A stretch of DNA of 64,000 nucleotides, from assembly GCA_013397075.1 (NCBI GenBank), contig VWZS01002573.1:77296-141295 (forward strand), read 5' to 3'. The DNA is from Rhabdornis inornatus. Lineage: Eukaryota; Chordata; Aves; Passeriformes; Rhabdornithidae. The position numbers and the translations under genes are program-made. Below are positions 37,976 to 48,730 of the stretch, piece after piece (position 1 is the stretch's first letter; the number at the start of each line of letters is the position of its first letter). The notes below the pieces were generated by a model, which did no database searches, had not been told where the DNA came from, and saw nothing but the letters and a program-made list of their open reading frames with translations.

Positions 37976-40182
37976 ATGGTGGCCCTGGCTAGCATGGGCT
38001 GTATGCCTGCCTTCCATCAGGGAAGTCACTGCTGGAGTTCCCTCTGTGCAGCCCATCCCACTCTGGATGGAAGAGCCTGTGGCGGTTGGTTGTGAGCATC
38101 AGCCTTTGTACCATTTGTCTGCTGGCTCTGCTCCCAGACTGGCCTCATTTTCTATGGGAAATGAGCACAGAGAGGCATCATGGAGGCCCCTGGCAGGAGT
38201 GCAGCTCCACTGGCCCTGGCTTGATTGGTTGAGCCTAAACCCAGAGGTTTTGTCCCTCAGTCTCTGAGTTTCCATGGTATTGCTTATTCACAGCAATATG
38301 TTGTAAAATACCCTTCAAGGTATGGATGCATATCTAACATACCCTCTACGGATGTAAAATCAATTTTTAAGTGCTGTAACACAAGAATCTCTGAATAATA
38401 TCCCATGTTGTATGTTATTCAGCTACTGGAAGTATTGGGAACACTTCTCCATGCAATTCCTTGTAAAAAGAAGTTCCTAAGAAGAGTTGTGTTGAAAAGA
38501 GAAACACAACATTTGAAATACTAAATTCTCTAGTTTTATTTTCACAAACTATATCAGTCAAGTTAAATATATGAAAAAAAATATTTTCACAAGAATTAAT
38601 GAGGTTCTAAAAATCCATGAGGTTTCTAAGAAACTTATATTCTGAATTAGTTTCTCCCATTTGATCTTTAGCTAGATAAGCTTTCCTTTCCTTTCCTTTC
38701 CTTTCCTTTCCTTTCCTTTCCTTTCCTTTCCTTTCCTTTCCTTTCCTTTCCTTTCCTCTTTTCCTTTTCCTTTTTTCTTCTTCTTTTCCTTTTCCTTTTC
38801 TTTTTCCTTTTTCTTTTCCTTTTCATTTCTTTTCTTTCAATTAGAAACTTCAGATTTTTCTTGGCTTATTTTAGAATATCTGCTGGACTGCAATATGCAG
38901 TGGGTCACTACTTGAGAACTAAATTAAAATATGTGCTTTTGTGCAAATATTATATCCTCTTTTTAAACAGACAAAGCATTGAATCACAGATTTAAACTTC
39001 TTCATATTGGAAAAAAAAAGCTATTTTTTCTGTTTTTTTTGGGGGGGAAAAGGGTTGTGGGGTTTTTGGTGTTGGGTTTTCTTTCCTTTTATCCCTTTAA
39101 TATAGCTCTGGAGCATCATTGATAAGTCTCGAAAATGTGTCTTAAAGAAGAATGCATATATAGCCCAGCTCTGGTTGAGAAACCTGCATGTGACACTATT
39201 CTTTCCCAAAGACTTTTCTTGTACCATTGAGCTCATGAGTATCAGATGCTTTAAATTCTAAAAGGAATGGACAATCATTCTACTAAAACTCCCCTTCTTA
39301 TTTTTACCCCCTCTGTAGCTATATTAATTGAAGGTGTACTACAGGCTTTTAGTAACTGGTACTGAAAATTGCTGAGCTCACTTAGTGCCTAGGATTCAGT
39401 GGAAGATCCTATGTGATTCCCTTTCTACAGCTGCTGCTGCAGCAGCTCTGCTCTCCCATTCCCTTCTCCTCAGCTACCAGAAAAAAAAAAACAAATGCTG
39501 TTTTAAGTCTGCCATAGCTCTCGCTGCTGAATGCTGCAGTGCCCAGACAAACAGGTATTAAAAAAATCCCAAAAAACCAAATAGGCTGGAGAATTGTGTC
39601 AACAGCAAATGAAACTGCCCCATGAACACATGTGCTCTACAGTGAGGTAAACTCAAACATACAGGGCTGGACCAGGGAGGCAGTCTGGATGCAGCAGAGG
39701 ACAGATGGGTAGGGACATCCAGCTCAGTGCTCTGTGCAGCCCCAGCCAGCTCCCTCCATTCCTTGTTTTAATGCCATTTCCGTGTGTTCCATTGGGGGTC
39801 CTTGGCTGCTTCCCAAGGAGTTGCAGTTGCAGTTCTGTGAGCCTTCCATCAAGGCTACCCCTGACTGGCAGATGGAAAGTGGCAGGGTCTGGAGGCTGCT
39901 GCTGGCAGTCACAGCCTCATGGCCAGAGGTCCAGCTTCTCTGCCAATCCTCCAGTTGCATGGACCACCTGTGGCCCGGGCTGGGAAGCATTTCAACAGGG
40001 AAGCTCTGTGGAGCAGGAAGAACCTGGGCCAGGAGGTGTCTGAAACATTTATCCACATGTTGTCACCACTGGCCCCATCAGAGCCACATGCAGGGCAGTC
40101 ACACCTCCCAGGACACTGACATACAGAGCAGGCTGGCCAGACAGACAAAGCTCATTATAACTCTGACATGCCTGCTGTCAAA
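37976..40182. other. unique non-coding stretch with simple repeats
   Basis: Apart from the pyrimidine microsatellite at 38.68-38.84 kb and a G-run near 39,041-39,049, nothing is recognised. A GC-richer block at 39,660-40,180 has several overlapping open frames on both strands (up to 157 codons) but no identifiable domain. Confidence 0.45.
38681..38757. repeat. (CTTTC)n microsatellite with degenerate extension
   Basis: About 15 perfect CTTTC units, followed to about 38,840 by imperfect TTTCC/TTTTCC text. The plus strand is purely pyrimidine over this tract, so it could adopt triplex (H-DNA) structure. Confidence 0.97.
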
Positions 40183-40322
40183 CACCATTCAATGTCAGGT
40201 TGGATGAGGCTTTGAGCAGCCTTCTCTAGTGGAAGATGTCCCATGTCAGGGGACTTGCATCTAGGTGGTCTTTAAGGTCCCATTTGACCCAAACCATCCC
40301 ATGTTTCTATGATTTTGTGATT
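40183..40322 (+). mobile_element. CR1 LINE tail fragment
   Basis: It reads CATTCAATGTCAGGTTGGAT, GAGGCTTTGAGCAGCC, GGAAGATGTCCCATGTCAGG and TGGTCTTTAAGGTCCC, ending ATGTTTCTATGATTTTGTGA. This is a CR1 subtype with the 'TTTAAGGTCCC' tail, 5'-truncated to about 140 bp. Confidence 0.9.
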
Positions 40323-40458
40323 GTATGTGTCAGAGCAAGTGATACGGGACCTTGTGTCCCTTGTAACATGGATAATCAAGTTCTGACACCTGTCTCAGTC
40401 TTTGCAGTGTGTGCTCACCACTTCTGTGAGTGCAAAAGAGATGCAAATGCCACCTCAG

Positions 40459-40556
40459 CACAACCCCAAGCAACGTGCTCTAGGGGACCCTGCTGTAGCA
40501 GGGAGGCTGGAATAGATAACTCCCAGTGTTCCTACCCAAACACATCCATTCTGTGA
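40459..40556 (+). mobile_element. CR1 LINE tail fragment (second subtype)
   Basis: CAACGTGCTCTAGGGGACCC, TGCTGTAGCAGGGAGGCTGG and the end CATCCATTCTGTGA match the CR1 subtype seen at 21.4 kb ('GCTCTAGGTGACCCTGCTTGAGCAGG'-like). Only ~100 bp remain. Confidence 0.85.
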
Positions 40557-43320
40557 CAAGGAAGGTGCTTTTTTCAGTTGTTTGTTTTTGGGTTGGTTTG
40601 GCTTTTTCCACAAGAAAAGAAAAACTGATGAACTCTCTTCAGGCCTCAGCTCAGAGACTTAAGACTTCGCATGTAGAAATATTGTTTAATTCCTTTGCCA
40701 GATGTGATAGATCACATATATTTATTGCTGCTCATGCGGACTCATGTGGCAAAGCCTGAATGAAATTTACATTTTTCCTGTGTTATGGTGTGATTGAATC
40801 CAGCGTTGCGGTTCATTGCTCATCTGTATTTACAGAGTAAACTATAATAAATGCCTGGTGGTACTGGCAGTCGCTGGCCAGATTCAATAACCATCAACTG
40901 AAGCAAAAAACAAAATAGAAAACTGGCTAGATGTTTATCACCATTAAAGCTTGCACAGCATAGTCAAGAGAAGTGTGGTGCATTCCTGGTGAGCATACAG
41001 CTGATTTAAGAACATGATGCCCATCTGAATCACGTTAAGTCAGCATACAAATTTGTACTTTGCCCTGAAGGCTTTTAAAAAAATGCATCTATTAAACTAC
41101 TTGAAGAACAGATGATGAAACAAAGAAACAAAGAAGGCCTAAGCTTCTGTAAATTGGAGTTAAAGAACTGTGTTGCAAAATTCAGATCTGTGCTTCATTT
41201 CACCAAGTCTGAACATAAGAAATCCATCTGGCCTAAACTTCATTAAGAGGGATGGAGTGTCAGAAGTTTGATAGCGAGGTTTCCATGCAAAACAGCTGTG
41301 TGGTCTGGTGTCAAAATCTCTTTTCGTCAAAAAAAAAAAAAAAAAGGCTTTTAGCTCTGGCTGTGATACAACAGTAATTTTTTTTCTTAGAAGAAAGAAT
41401 ATTGTGACATTTAACTAGCAAAACAAAGTCCTGGAATGCTGGAATTTTTCCAGTGATTCTGAAAATAAGACTGCATGCAGGTATGGTATATCAGAAGTCA
41501 TTGTCGGCAGATGTGGCTGAGCATAGAACTTTAAAATCTTCCCCTGATAAGGCTGAAAATTCTGTCGTTGTTTTGTGGTCCTGAATGCTCTCTTGGATGA
41601 ATCAGTCATTTGGAACTCATAAAATCCAGAAAGATCATCCAGAAAGTGAGTCCCTGAAATCATACCGTATACTTTTGATTGGAGCATTGTCCAGTGGTAA
41701 AGATATTGAACTGATCCGATTAGACTGCTCCCAAATTAGGCAGAAATAAAAGGGGATGGATAGTGATATAAATGGTATTTTAGCACTATTTCCAGTCACC
41801 GGGCACTAAGTCTAGATTCTCAGGGAAGTGAAATCCAGTGAACCCCATCTTGCCTGCTCATACATCATACATAATTTAGTTTCTAATTTAGTCTGCCTTT
41901 ATTGATGTTTTCCCATGCTGTTTGTTTCACCTTTATAATACCAAATCTGTTGTTTAAGGTAGAACATTTTATTTCTTGTTGGTACCAATGTCTTAATGTT
42001 TTCTAACACCTCTCTATATCCCATATTTCACCTTCTGCTTTAAAATATTGTGGTTATAAATCACAGCCAATTTACAGCAGTGGGAGTGTAATTAAAAATA
42101 ATAGCCACAGCAGATGTATTGAAAAGCAGTCTCCCCCTATACTGGTTAATGACAGATCTTGTGCTAATCTGAATGCAAAACATGCTCCCTTAAAGGCTTC
42201 TTCCGATATGAAAGGGAATGGAAACCCATTAATAACTATATTCTACTGCAAGGTTTTGAAAAATGAAGGAAGACCTCTCCCCCTCCTGTCTCCTGGAAAT
42301 TGCATCCCTGATGTCTGGGAATCTGTAAAATGCAGATGATTTATGCCACCAAGAGTTTCCTGGTCCCTGAGAAACAGCAATGGAAAGCTTCACAAAAAGT
42401 CTCCAGAGATTCAGGCACAATCATCTTCAGTGGAAGAACTGGGCAGAAGGATGTTTACTGTTCAGTGTTTCTCAGACCATGGCAAAGAGACTATCCACGA
42501 ATGAAAGGAAAAAAAGTATGAGAAGAAAGAGGGGAAAGGTTGCCAGTTCAGGGTGAATTGTTCTTATTTTCCTCAGAATCCCTAGCTGAGGAAGATTGGG
42601 TCTGCAGAGGGAGTAGTGAGTCAAATTATTTTGAAATGTCTGAGGTTAATAAAATGAAATCCTGAAATGCTTCAAGGAGTTGAAAATGAGATATAAAACT
42701 TCTAAAAATTTTGACATTTCTCCAAGAAAATGCTTTCCTCTTCTATTTTAAACTGAATATTTCTGGAGGAATACATAAATTTCTGTTGACATGTACTAGA
42801 TACGCCTTGATGCAATGGAGTGTTTTGATTCATAAATATAATCAATTTTTAAATTGGTGTATACAAAATAAATTTTAGAATGAAACATAATAACTATTTA
42901 TAACTATAACTAAACCCAAATTAACCAGACATGCTTGTTTTGAAAGTTTGCTTTCTGTGTGGACAGAAAGAGATGATTCTATGCTACTAGAGTTTTCCCT
43001 GTAGCTAGATAAGAAAAATGAAAATAGAAACAAACAATTGAGATAAAGCACAGCACTAACATGAAATGGTCCCCTAGGGGTACTACTTCGTAATTTACTT
43101 TTATTCTGAGTATTGCTTGGAAGCAGAGTGTACAGATTCATTCCATCAGCAGAATTTTAGGTTTGCTGGTAAGGATTTATGAGAGGCTACTAAGAGCATT
43201 CTCAGGCACCCTTTTAGTCATTCTTCCATTAAGGGAAGACAGAGCTCTTGATGCAATCCCTTTGGCAGTTGGGTGTAAACCCTGAGTGTGTGTGTGGGGG
43301 TGGTTTGCCACATCTGCTTT
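40557..43320. other. unique non-coding stretch
   Basis: No gene or mobile element is recognised. There is a 17-base poly-A at 41,329-41,345. The stretches at 40,780-41,060 and 42,040-42,200 are of ordinary complexity, contain AT-rich homeodomain-like motifs and could be conserved non-coding DNA. That cannot be judged without alignment. Confidence 0.45.
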
Positions 43321-43528
43321 CCATAGACCAGTTTGGGTAGGAAAACACAATTAAAGGCCATCTGGTCCAAAACCCCTGCAAAGACCAGGGACATCTTCAA
43401 CCAGCTCATGTTGCTCAAAGCCCCATCCAACTTGATTTTGATTTTTTCCACAGATGGTGTATAGCACTGAATCTCTGGGCAACCTGTGCCACTGTTTTAC
43501 CACCTTCATTTGCACCAGGCTAAAAGAA
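43321..43528 (-). mobile_element. CR1 LINE fragment, minus strand
   Basis: The plus strand carries GGCCATCTGGTCCAAAACCC, CATCTTCAACCAGCTCATG, TTGCTCAAAGCCCCATCCAA and GGGCAACCTGTGCCACTG. The order is that of a reverse-complemented CR1 3' end. The terminal CR1 repeat itself is badly worn. Confidence 0.88.
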
Positions 43529-43978
43529 AGCATTCATGAAACAAACCCCAGGCTCCTTCTTGACATGTACAGTGTAGTTTGGTCCCTAAGTGGTGAACAG
43601 TGAACTGAGGTTCTTTGTTTGGGCAAGACATCAAGTTTGTTTTTCTTAAGCTGGGCTACTCACTTCAATTTTAAACCTGGCATAATCAAGACTCAAACAA
43701 AAATGAACTTTCTTGGTAATTTGGGGAAAGGGAGACAATTCTAGAAGCATCTTTTTATAAAAGGAAAACCTCCAGCCCATATGAGGTGAACTTTCATTGA
43801 GGGACTCCAGCTGTGTATTTTAAACCTGAGAAGGTTCACTCACACTCATGCTTTTCCTATCACTTCCATAAACTTACTCTTGGATGAAACATCATCCTAA
43901 AGCCATTTTAACAACTGGGGCTAACACTTATGCCAACTGTCTCTTTATTCCTTCTGCTACTCTCCATACAGACACTAT
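43529..43978. other. unique non-coding stretch between two CR1 copies
   Basis: No feature is recognised in these 450 bp. Confidence 0.5.
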
Positions 43979-44195
43979 ATGGAATCACAGGTTGTTTTGG
44001 TTTGGAATGGACTGTAAACATCATCTAACTCCCCTTGCCATGGGCAGGGACACTTTCCATCAGACCAGGTTGCTCCAAATCCCATCCAAGCTGCCTTGGA
44101 CACTTCCAGGGATGGGGCACCACAGTTTCTGTGGGCCACCTGTGCCAGGACCTCACCACCTTCACAGTGAATGTTGCCTTCCTATGAAGAAACTC
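43979..44195 (-). mobile_element. CR1 LINE fragment, minus strand
   Basis: It starts GGAATCACAGGTTG and continues with CATCTAACTCCCCTTGCCAT, GGGCAGGGACACTTTCCATC, CAGGTTGCTCCAAATCCCAT and CCAGGGATGGGGCACC. It is a minus-strand CR1 3' end, truncated near 44,195, and a second insertion close to the copy at 43.3 kb. Confidence 0.92.
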
Positions 44196-44439
44196 TTGGG
44201 GGGGCAGGCTGGTTTGCTCAGAATTCAGTGGAGATAAGAACATGTGGTGAAGGAGCTGAGCCATGTTAGCCATGTAGTCTTTAGAAAGGGGTTTGGTAGA
44301 TGAGGAGTGGCCTCAGGTGGCACTCACAGCTTCATAAGAGAGAGACAGAACAAGGATGGTAAGGAAGTGGAAGTGAAGGATGGTCCAAAGAGATTATTTT
44401 CATTGTATCGTGGAGACTTCTCCACTCCATCTCTGGATA

Positions 44440-44700
44440 GCCACAATTGCAAGCACTGGCAATCCTGTACTTCCACTCATGATTATCATCCCTTTGTTAT
44501 TTCAAAATAGGTTCTTGTACCCAGTGTTTAAGAGGCTGATCCATGCACTGAGTGGAGGTAATTATTTACAGTTCTGTGCAGAAAGGGGCGGGCTCAGTGG
44601 AATATTCACAAAGCCAGCACAATGAGTACCAGAACTTTTCAAATTTTCATTTCAACTTTTTAATATATTTACACATTTTAATAAACAAACTAGTGTTCAT
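44440..44700 (-). mobile_element. LTR-like segment, inverted relative to the one at 48.55 kb
   Basis: On the minus strand this holds TGCTGGCTTTGTGAAT, TTCTGCACAGAACTGTAAAT and ACAAGAACCTATTTTGAAAT. It aligns over about 150 bp with plus-strand 48,575-48,715 (CGCTGGCTTTGTGGAT, TTCTGCACAAAACTGTAAAT, AAAGAGCCTATTTTGGGGC). The AACTGTAAATAA core could be a retroviral polyadenylation signal, so I infer an LTR R/U5 part. It lies just beyond the 3' end of the minus-strand ERV. Confidence 0.5.
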
Positions 44701-44734
44701 TCACTACAAGTTACTTAGTTCTATTCATAATTGG

Positions 44735-45235
44735 TATTCTGTGTCCTGTGGGTAATGATCCTCTTGCTTCTCCTGGTAATTAGTCTGCATGCTCAGTCTC
44801 TCTCTTCTTCTCAGTGAGAAGTTTATTGAGTGGGTGGCCATGGCCTGCCCCTGCTGGAGTGAGCTTTTACCCAGCCAGAGCTGATTCAGCACAGTTGCTG
44901 CGTTGGCTTTATTAGTTTCTGCCGTAGTGTAGGGTGTTCTGCCGAATGTCCTTGTGCCCATCAATTCTGCATTCCTTGTGTCCACCACCAGTGTTGCATC
45001 CTGCCTCCCAAGTCTTTCTAACTCCCTCTCTGTCTGATATCACTGAAGCCTATCAAGACCTTAATGAGGCAATTCAGCTAACAAGTAATCTGCCTTTCCA
45101 ACGCCTGGAAATCACTCAGATCTTTGTTGGCTGCTTTCTGTTCCACAGATGGAATCTCTTTTCTTGTTGAAAGTACACCAAGATCAAATATTAAGAACAC
45201 ACTTTCTTAAGAAAATTTTTACATTTTCCACATTT
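44735..45235 (-). mobile_element. probable 3' LTR of the minus-strand ERV
   Basis: Immediately downstream (minus sense) of the env membrane anchor there is about 500 bp of non-env sequence. On the minus strand it contains CACTCAATAAACTTCTCACT, with an AATAAA polyadenylation signal at plus-strand 44,822-44,827, about 80 bases before the likely end. The position and signal fit a 3' LTR. Boundaries are inferred and no second copy was found to confirm them. Confidence 0.45.
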
Positions 45236-45269
45236 TGCAATGATTTCTCTTTGAGATTTATCTAATCAA

Positions 45270-45970
45270 TTTCTCACCCTTCTGATTCCAATATCCGCAA
45301 GTAACATATACACATACACTGGGTAAGTGCATAGATGCAAACAAACACCACCAACACTCCAAGTAACAAAGATAAAAATTCCTTGATCCATAAATTCAGA
45401 CTGGGGAACCACGATGTCAACCAGTTCCAAATTGCAGAAAACCATAACAAGTGTCATCCTTCCAAATGGCCATTTTCAGAGTTGCCTGTAACTGAGTGTT
45501 TAACACTGCACTAGAGCTGTACATTGCCCCAAATTATTGGATAAGTTGTAGGACTAGATTTCCCTGTGTTATCTTAAGGCAACAACAACATATTATAAAC
45601 ATATTCAATGCTAGAATTTCCAGATCTATTCAGCAATAAAAGAATTCCACACTGATAAATGCCTACTAATAGTAATATAAGTCCCTGTGGACAATCTAAA
45701 TGCTCCCAACACTCCCTTCAGCCCAAGTGCAATTCATTCAAGATTCTCAGTCAGTTGTCGTTTCAGATCATGTAGTTAATGTTGTTGTGAAATCCACTTA
45801 CCTTGTTCAGGTGTTCGGGTCCTTTTTCACCTGAATGTAATGAATCCAGGAATTAATTCCTTCTACTTTTGCAGCTGTATATATCTTCAATAACACAACA
45901 TAAGGAGCTTTTCACTTTTTTTATAAGGGTCCATCTTCCCACTTTCACACATAAACTTGTGCCTTTCAGC
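45270..45970 (-). pseudogene. ERV env remnant (minus strand)
   Basis: Downstream of integrase on the same strand lies the position expected for env, the envelope glycoprotein gene. The only clear signature is at the far end. On the minus strand from about 45,420, a reading frame gives a Trp-containing membrane-proximal segment, then a hydrophobic stretch (SLLLGVLVVFVCIYA, near 45,370-45,320), then a short cysteine-bearing tail. This is the layout of a retroviral TM subunit anchor. The rest of env is shattered by stops and frameshifts and no surface-subunit domain is readable, so no functional product is possible. Assignment rests on gene order and the anchor. Confidence 0.55.
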
Positions 45971-45973
45971 CTC

Positions 45974-46606
45974 CTAGTTGAAAGCTGCAACTGGCTGCTG
46001 GTTAAGATACCTATACAGAGAGGACAAAACCCATAAGAGAGACAACAGAAAACTTCTCAACACATCACCATCTTTCACATGCATTTGATCACCTTTCATC
46101 AGCACAGTGTCAATAGGACACAATCTGTCATTCAGAATTTCAAATGGCCTCACCCCCTCCAAAGACATGGGGTGATTAAAATTCTTATTAAAGCAACAGG
46201 AAATACATCTTCCTCCTTCATGTAGGTTTCTTGACACAGTTTTGCAATTTCTTTTGATTTTTCCTTTCCACTAGATTGTAGTTTCCAAGGAATGTGTAAA
46301 TCCCACTTAAACAGAAGGAGTTTAGAGAGTCCCTGCCACATCTGTGGTGAAATAAGGCCTTTTGTCAAAAGAGAAACTCTCTGGAATTCCAAGTCTAGGA
46401 ATTGTTTCTCCCAGTAAAATTTCAACAACCTCCCTGGCTCGACTGGTGTTGCAGCAGAACGCCTCTGGCCATCCTGAAAAGGTATAAATTAACTTACAAT
46501 ATCCACTTTTAGGTAAATTAGAGAAAGCATTCTCCCCTGAAGTTATTCCCGTTTCCCCCCTTTCCCGTAGGGCTTTCCATCTTATTGTGGCTGCATGGAA
46601 CTGCAT
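45974..46606 (-). pseudogene. ERV pol integrase remnant (minus strand)
   Basis: Three overlapping minus-strand frames together cover a retroviral integrase core and C-terminal region. The first frame (46,606-46,322) contains TFSGWPEAF and REVVEILLGETIPRLGIP, a core fold typical of class I (gammaretrovirus-like) integrases. The second (46,428-46,150) contains KWDLHIPWKLQSSGKEK with the catalytic Glu region and AKLCQET. The third (46,237-45,974) carries a C-terminal segment. At least two frameshifts separate them. The first catalytic Asp is replaced by Tyr (codon at 46,486-46,484), the second Asp is kept (codon at 46,366-46,364), and the Glu region survives in another frame. In life integrase joins viral DNA to the host genome. 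This copy cannot. It belongs with the protease and capsid remnants at higher coordinates. Confidence 0.88.
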
Positions 46607-47635
46607 CTTTGCTTCTATAGCTTACTTTTGATACTGCTTGTCATAATATCTGAGTTTCTCCTTCCATCCTTTTTGTGAGACCTTGTTGATTCACAGTGTA
46701 TGAATTTGCACAGGCAGTCATGACAGCCACAAACCCGTGGTTAAAACACAAAGAGTAAATTCATTTCTGTTTTTCTCATTTAACTGAGGGACTCCCAAAG
46801 CAAGCTCTGGGCAGAGGCTCACACACAAACACTGTTATGCTCAGCCCATGCCAGAGGATCACTGGCTGTTATTCACACTGGGTTATCAAGGATTATTCCC
46901 AGCTGCAAGGTCACTTGAATGATTTACAATCCTCCGTGATAGATGCCTGCTTTTAACCCATTCCTCCCAAAACAAAGCCGTACACCAAACTTCTGAAAAT
47001 AATTAACATCTCAGTGTTCCTGCCTTTCGATCTTTTTTCATCCACAGACTGCAATACAATTACACTTTTAATGTCACCTTACCATTGTTCCAAATCTGTT
47101 TCAAATATATTATTAAACGAACTAGCACTTTTTTTGCGGTTTTATTTGATTGTTTTGGTAGGTTTTTTTATAATCTCTGTAGCGCTTCTCTCCAGCATAG
47201 TGGCACTTTTCTTAATCTTTTTGGATTTTTACGTCTCAAACAAAAGAGATTCTCTCTGCTCATCCACTGAAACACAAAGGAAAGCAACTTTTAAATCCAA
47301 AACTGTCAAATAAGTATTTCTCCGCACTTACTTGGTTTATGTATCTTAAATCCTCTACCAGTCCATATTCCTGAGAACTTCTTTACTGACATTAAATTCA
47401 GCTAAGCAACATTCCATACCACATCCAGGATATCATGCTCAGGATCCTGTGAAGTCTGGCTCATTAGCAGACAGATTTGAGCCTTTAATTCTCTTGTGAA
47501 ATGTGCAGCTGTACAGATGTTTTAAAAAAAAAAAGTTTTTGAGCATTTAATTGGCATTATAAATTTTGTCTTAACAAAGGGAAGGGACATTCTGGCATAT
47601 AGAAATCTGTAAGTCAGTTTAGTATCGCTAATCAT
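46607..47635 (-). other. ERV interior with reverse transcriptase mostly lost
   Basis: Between protease and integrase a reverse transcriptase and RNase H of roughly 2 kb would be expected. Only about 1 kb is present and no RT motif is readable on the minus strand. I infer a large internal deletion plus decay. Plus-strand frames here (for example 47,014-47,313) are treated as chance. Confidence 0.5.
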
Positions 47636-47821
47636 CTACTCTCCATGAGTTGTAAGAATGTCTGTAAAACTCTTTTTTTCCATTGCCCTAACAATCACTG
47701 TTGTAACTTTACTTAGCAGACCCTTGCAAATGGTTCTTCTTGAATGTGTGGCTCTGCTATCAATCAAAACCCTACTGTTCCAATCACTGGTTTTATTGTA
47801 ACTAGGCAACCTGCTGGGCAT
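47636..47821 (-). pseudogene. ERV protease remnant (minus strand)
   Basis: A 61-codon minus-strand frame contains VLIDSRATHS, matching the active-site loop of retroviral aspartic proteases, which cut the Gag and Gag-Pol polyproteins. The loop normally reads Asp-Ser/Thr-Gly-Ala. Here the Gly codon reads AGA (Arg), consistent with a G-to-A transition, at plus-strand 47,753-47,755. The catalytic Asp codon is at 47,759-47,761. Only the start of the fold is visible before the sequence decays. The position between capsid and integrase on the same strand supports the call. Confidence 0.6.
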
Positions 47822-47984
47822 TCCCTGATACTTTATTTTTTCTTGTTCCCCTGTACTTGTAAAAATTTCTCCAGCATTTTAACATTTACATTTTCTAAAT
47901 GGTCCTTACTGCCTATAAACAGCACACGGATTTAGGCTGTGTGTGTGTATTTGTATCTGTCCATACCTTTCAGATCCCAAATCC

Positions 47985-48391
47985 CCAGCATATCCCTCTT
48001 TCACTTTCTTTAACACCAATCTATTATCTTACAGAGTAAGATGTATTCAATACAGACTGCATGCCCCCCATGTTAGGATTATCAGTCAGTACAACAGCTT
48101 CTGAAAGCTGATATAGTCCTTCAGGGTTCTCTCAGTATGAATCAACAGATCATTTCCAGTCTGACAAATTTGAAGTAGTAAAAGTGGCATATGTAAAACT
48201 GGCAGGCCTTCTGTCCCCACTGTTTGTCTTACAAGTGCCTGTATCACTGGCTGAGTGTGTCCCTGAGTCCAGCTCGCAATAGGACTAAAATCCTCATTTC
48301 CTATGTGCTCATTATTTTGATCTGTATCCTTTTGATTCCTCCTCTGTGCAATATACAATCTCTTGCCTCTTTCTCCTCCTCCTGCATACAT
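47985..48391 (-). pseudogene. ERV gag capsid remnant (minus strand)
   Basis: A 101-codon minus-strand frame (48,391-48,086) has FSPIASWTQGHTQPVIQAL followed by a proline-bearing hydrophobic segment. This is the layout of the N-terminal capsid domain of class I retroviral Gag, the structural core protein. The same domain appears to continue in another frame to about 47,985 (LLETVVLTDN-like text after a frameshift near 48,090). No matrix region or 5' LTR in minus orientation is visible upstream. The fragment fixes the orientation of the ERV: capsid, protease, integrase, env reading right to left. Confidence 0.65.
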
Positions 48392-48544
48392 GGCATCAGT
48401 GTCATAAAAACATCAGCAAAAAACAAACCTCATCCCATTTACCAAGTTAACAGCAAAACCAAAACAACTCTACAACACATTTTCCCCATTCTCCAGCTTT
48501 TAAGGTGGCTGCCATTGATTGCAATGAACATTAATGCCTTTGTT

Positions 48545-48730
48545 TGCTAAAAATGAATAAATAGTAAATAGTTTTGGTAGCCATGACGCTGGCTTTGTGG
48601 ATTTGCCACCCAGCCCCTTCTTCTGCACAAAACTGTAAATAAATCAAATACCTTGACTCCATGTGTGGATTGGTCTCTTGTATTCCAGGTGAAAGAGCCT
48701 ATTTTGGGGCAATGCCTTCACAGAAGAGCT
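48545..48730 (+). mobile_element. LTR-like segment, plus strand, inverted copy of the one at 44.6 kb
   Basis: This holds CGCTGGCTTTGTGGATTTGC, TTCTGCACAAAACTGTAAAT and GAGCCTATTTTGGGGC. It includes an AATAAA (48,638-48,643) and matches the minus strand of 44,500-44,640 at perhaps 70% by eye. It sits where a minus-orientation 5' LTR of the gag/pol remnant would be expected, but is in the opposite orientation. It is likely the R/U5 part of a separate LTR. Confidence 0.5.

Noticed and set aside
39705..40207. Several overlapping open frames up to 157 codons on both strands
   Set aside because: Length is explained by locally higher GC. No domain is seen and the strands conflict.
46990..47320. Plus-strand frame with hydrophobic segments, considered as an env anchor
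   Set aside because: It lies inside the minus-strand ERV between protease and integrase, where no plus-strand gene is expected, and carries no retroviral motif.
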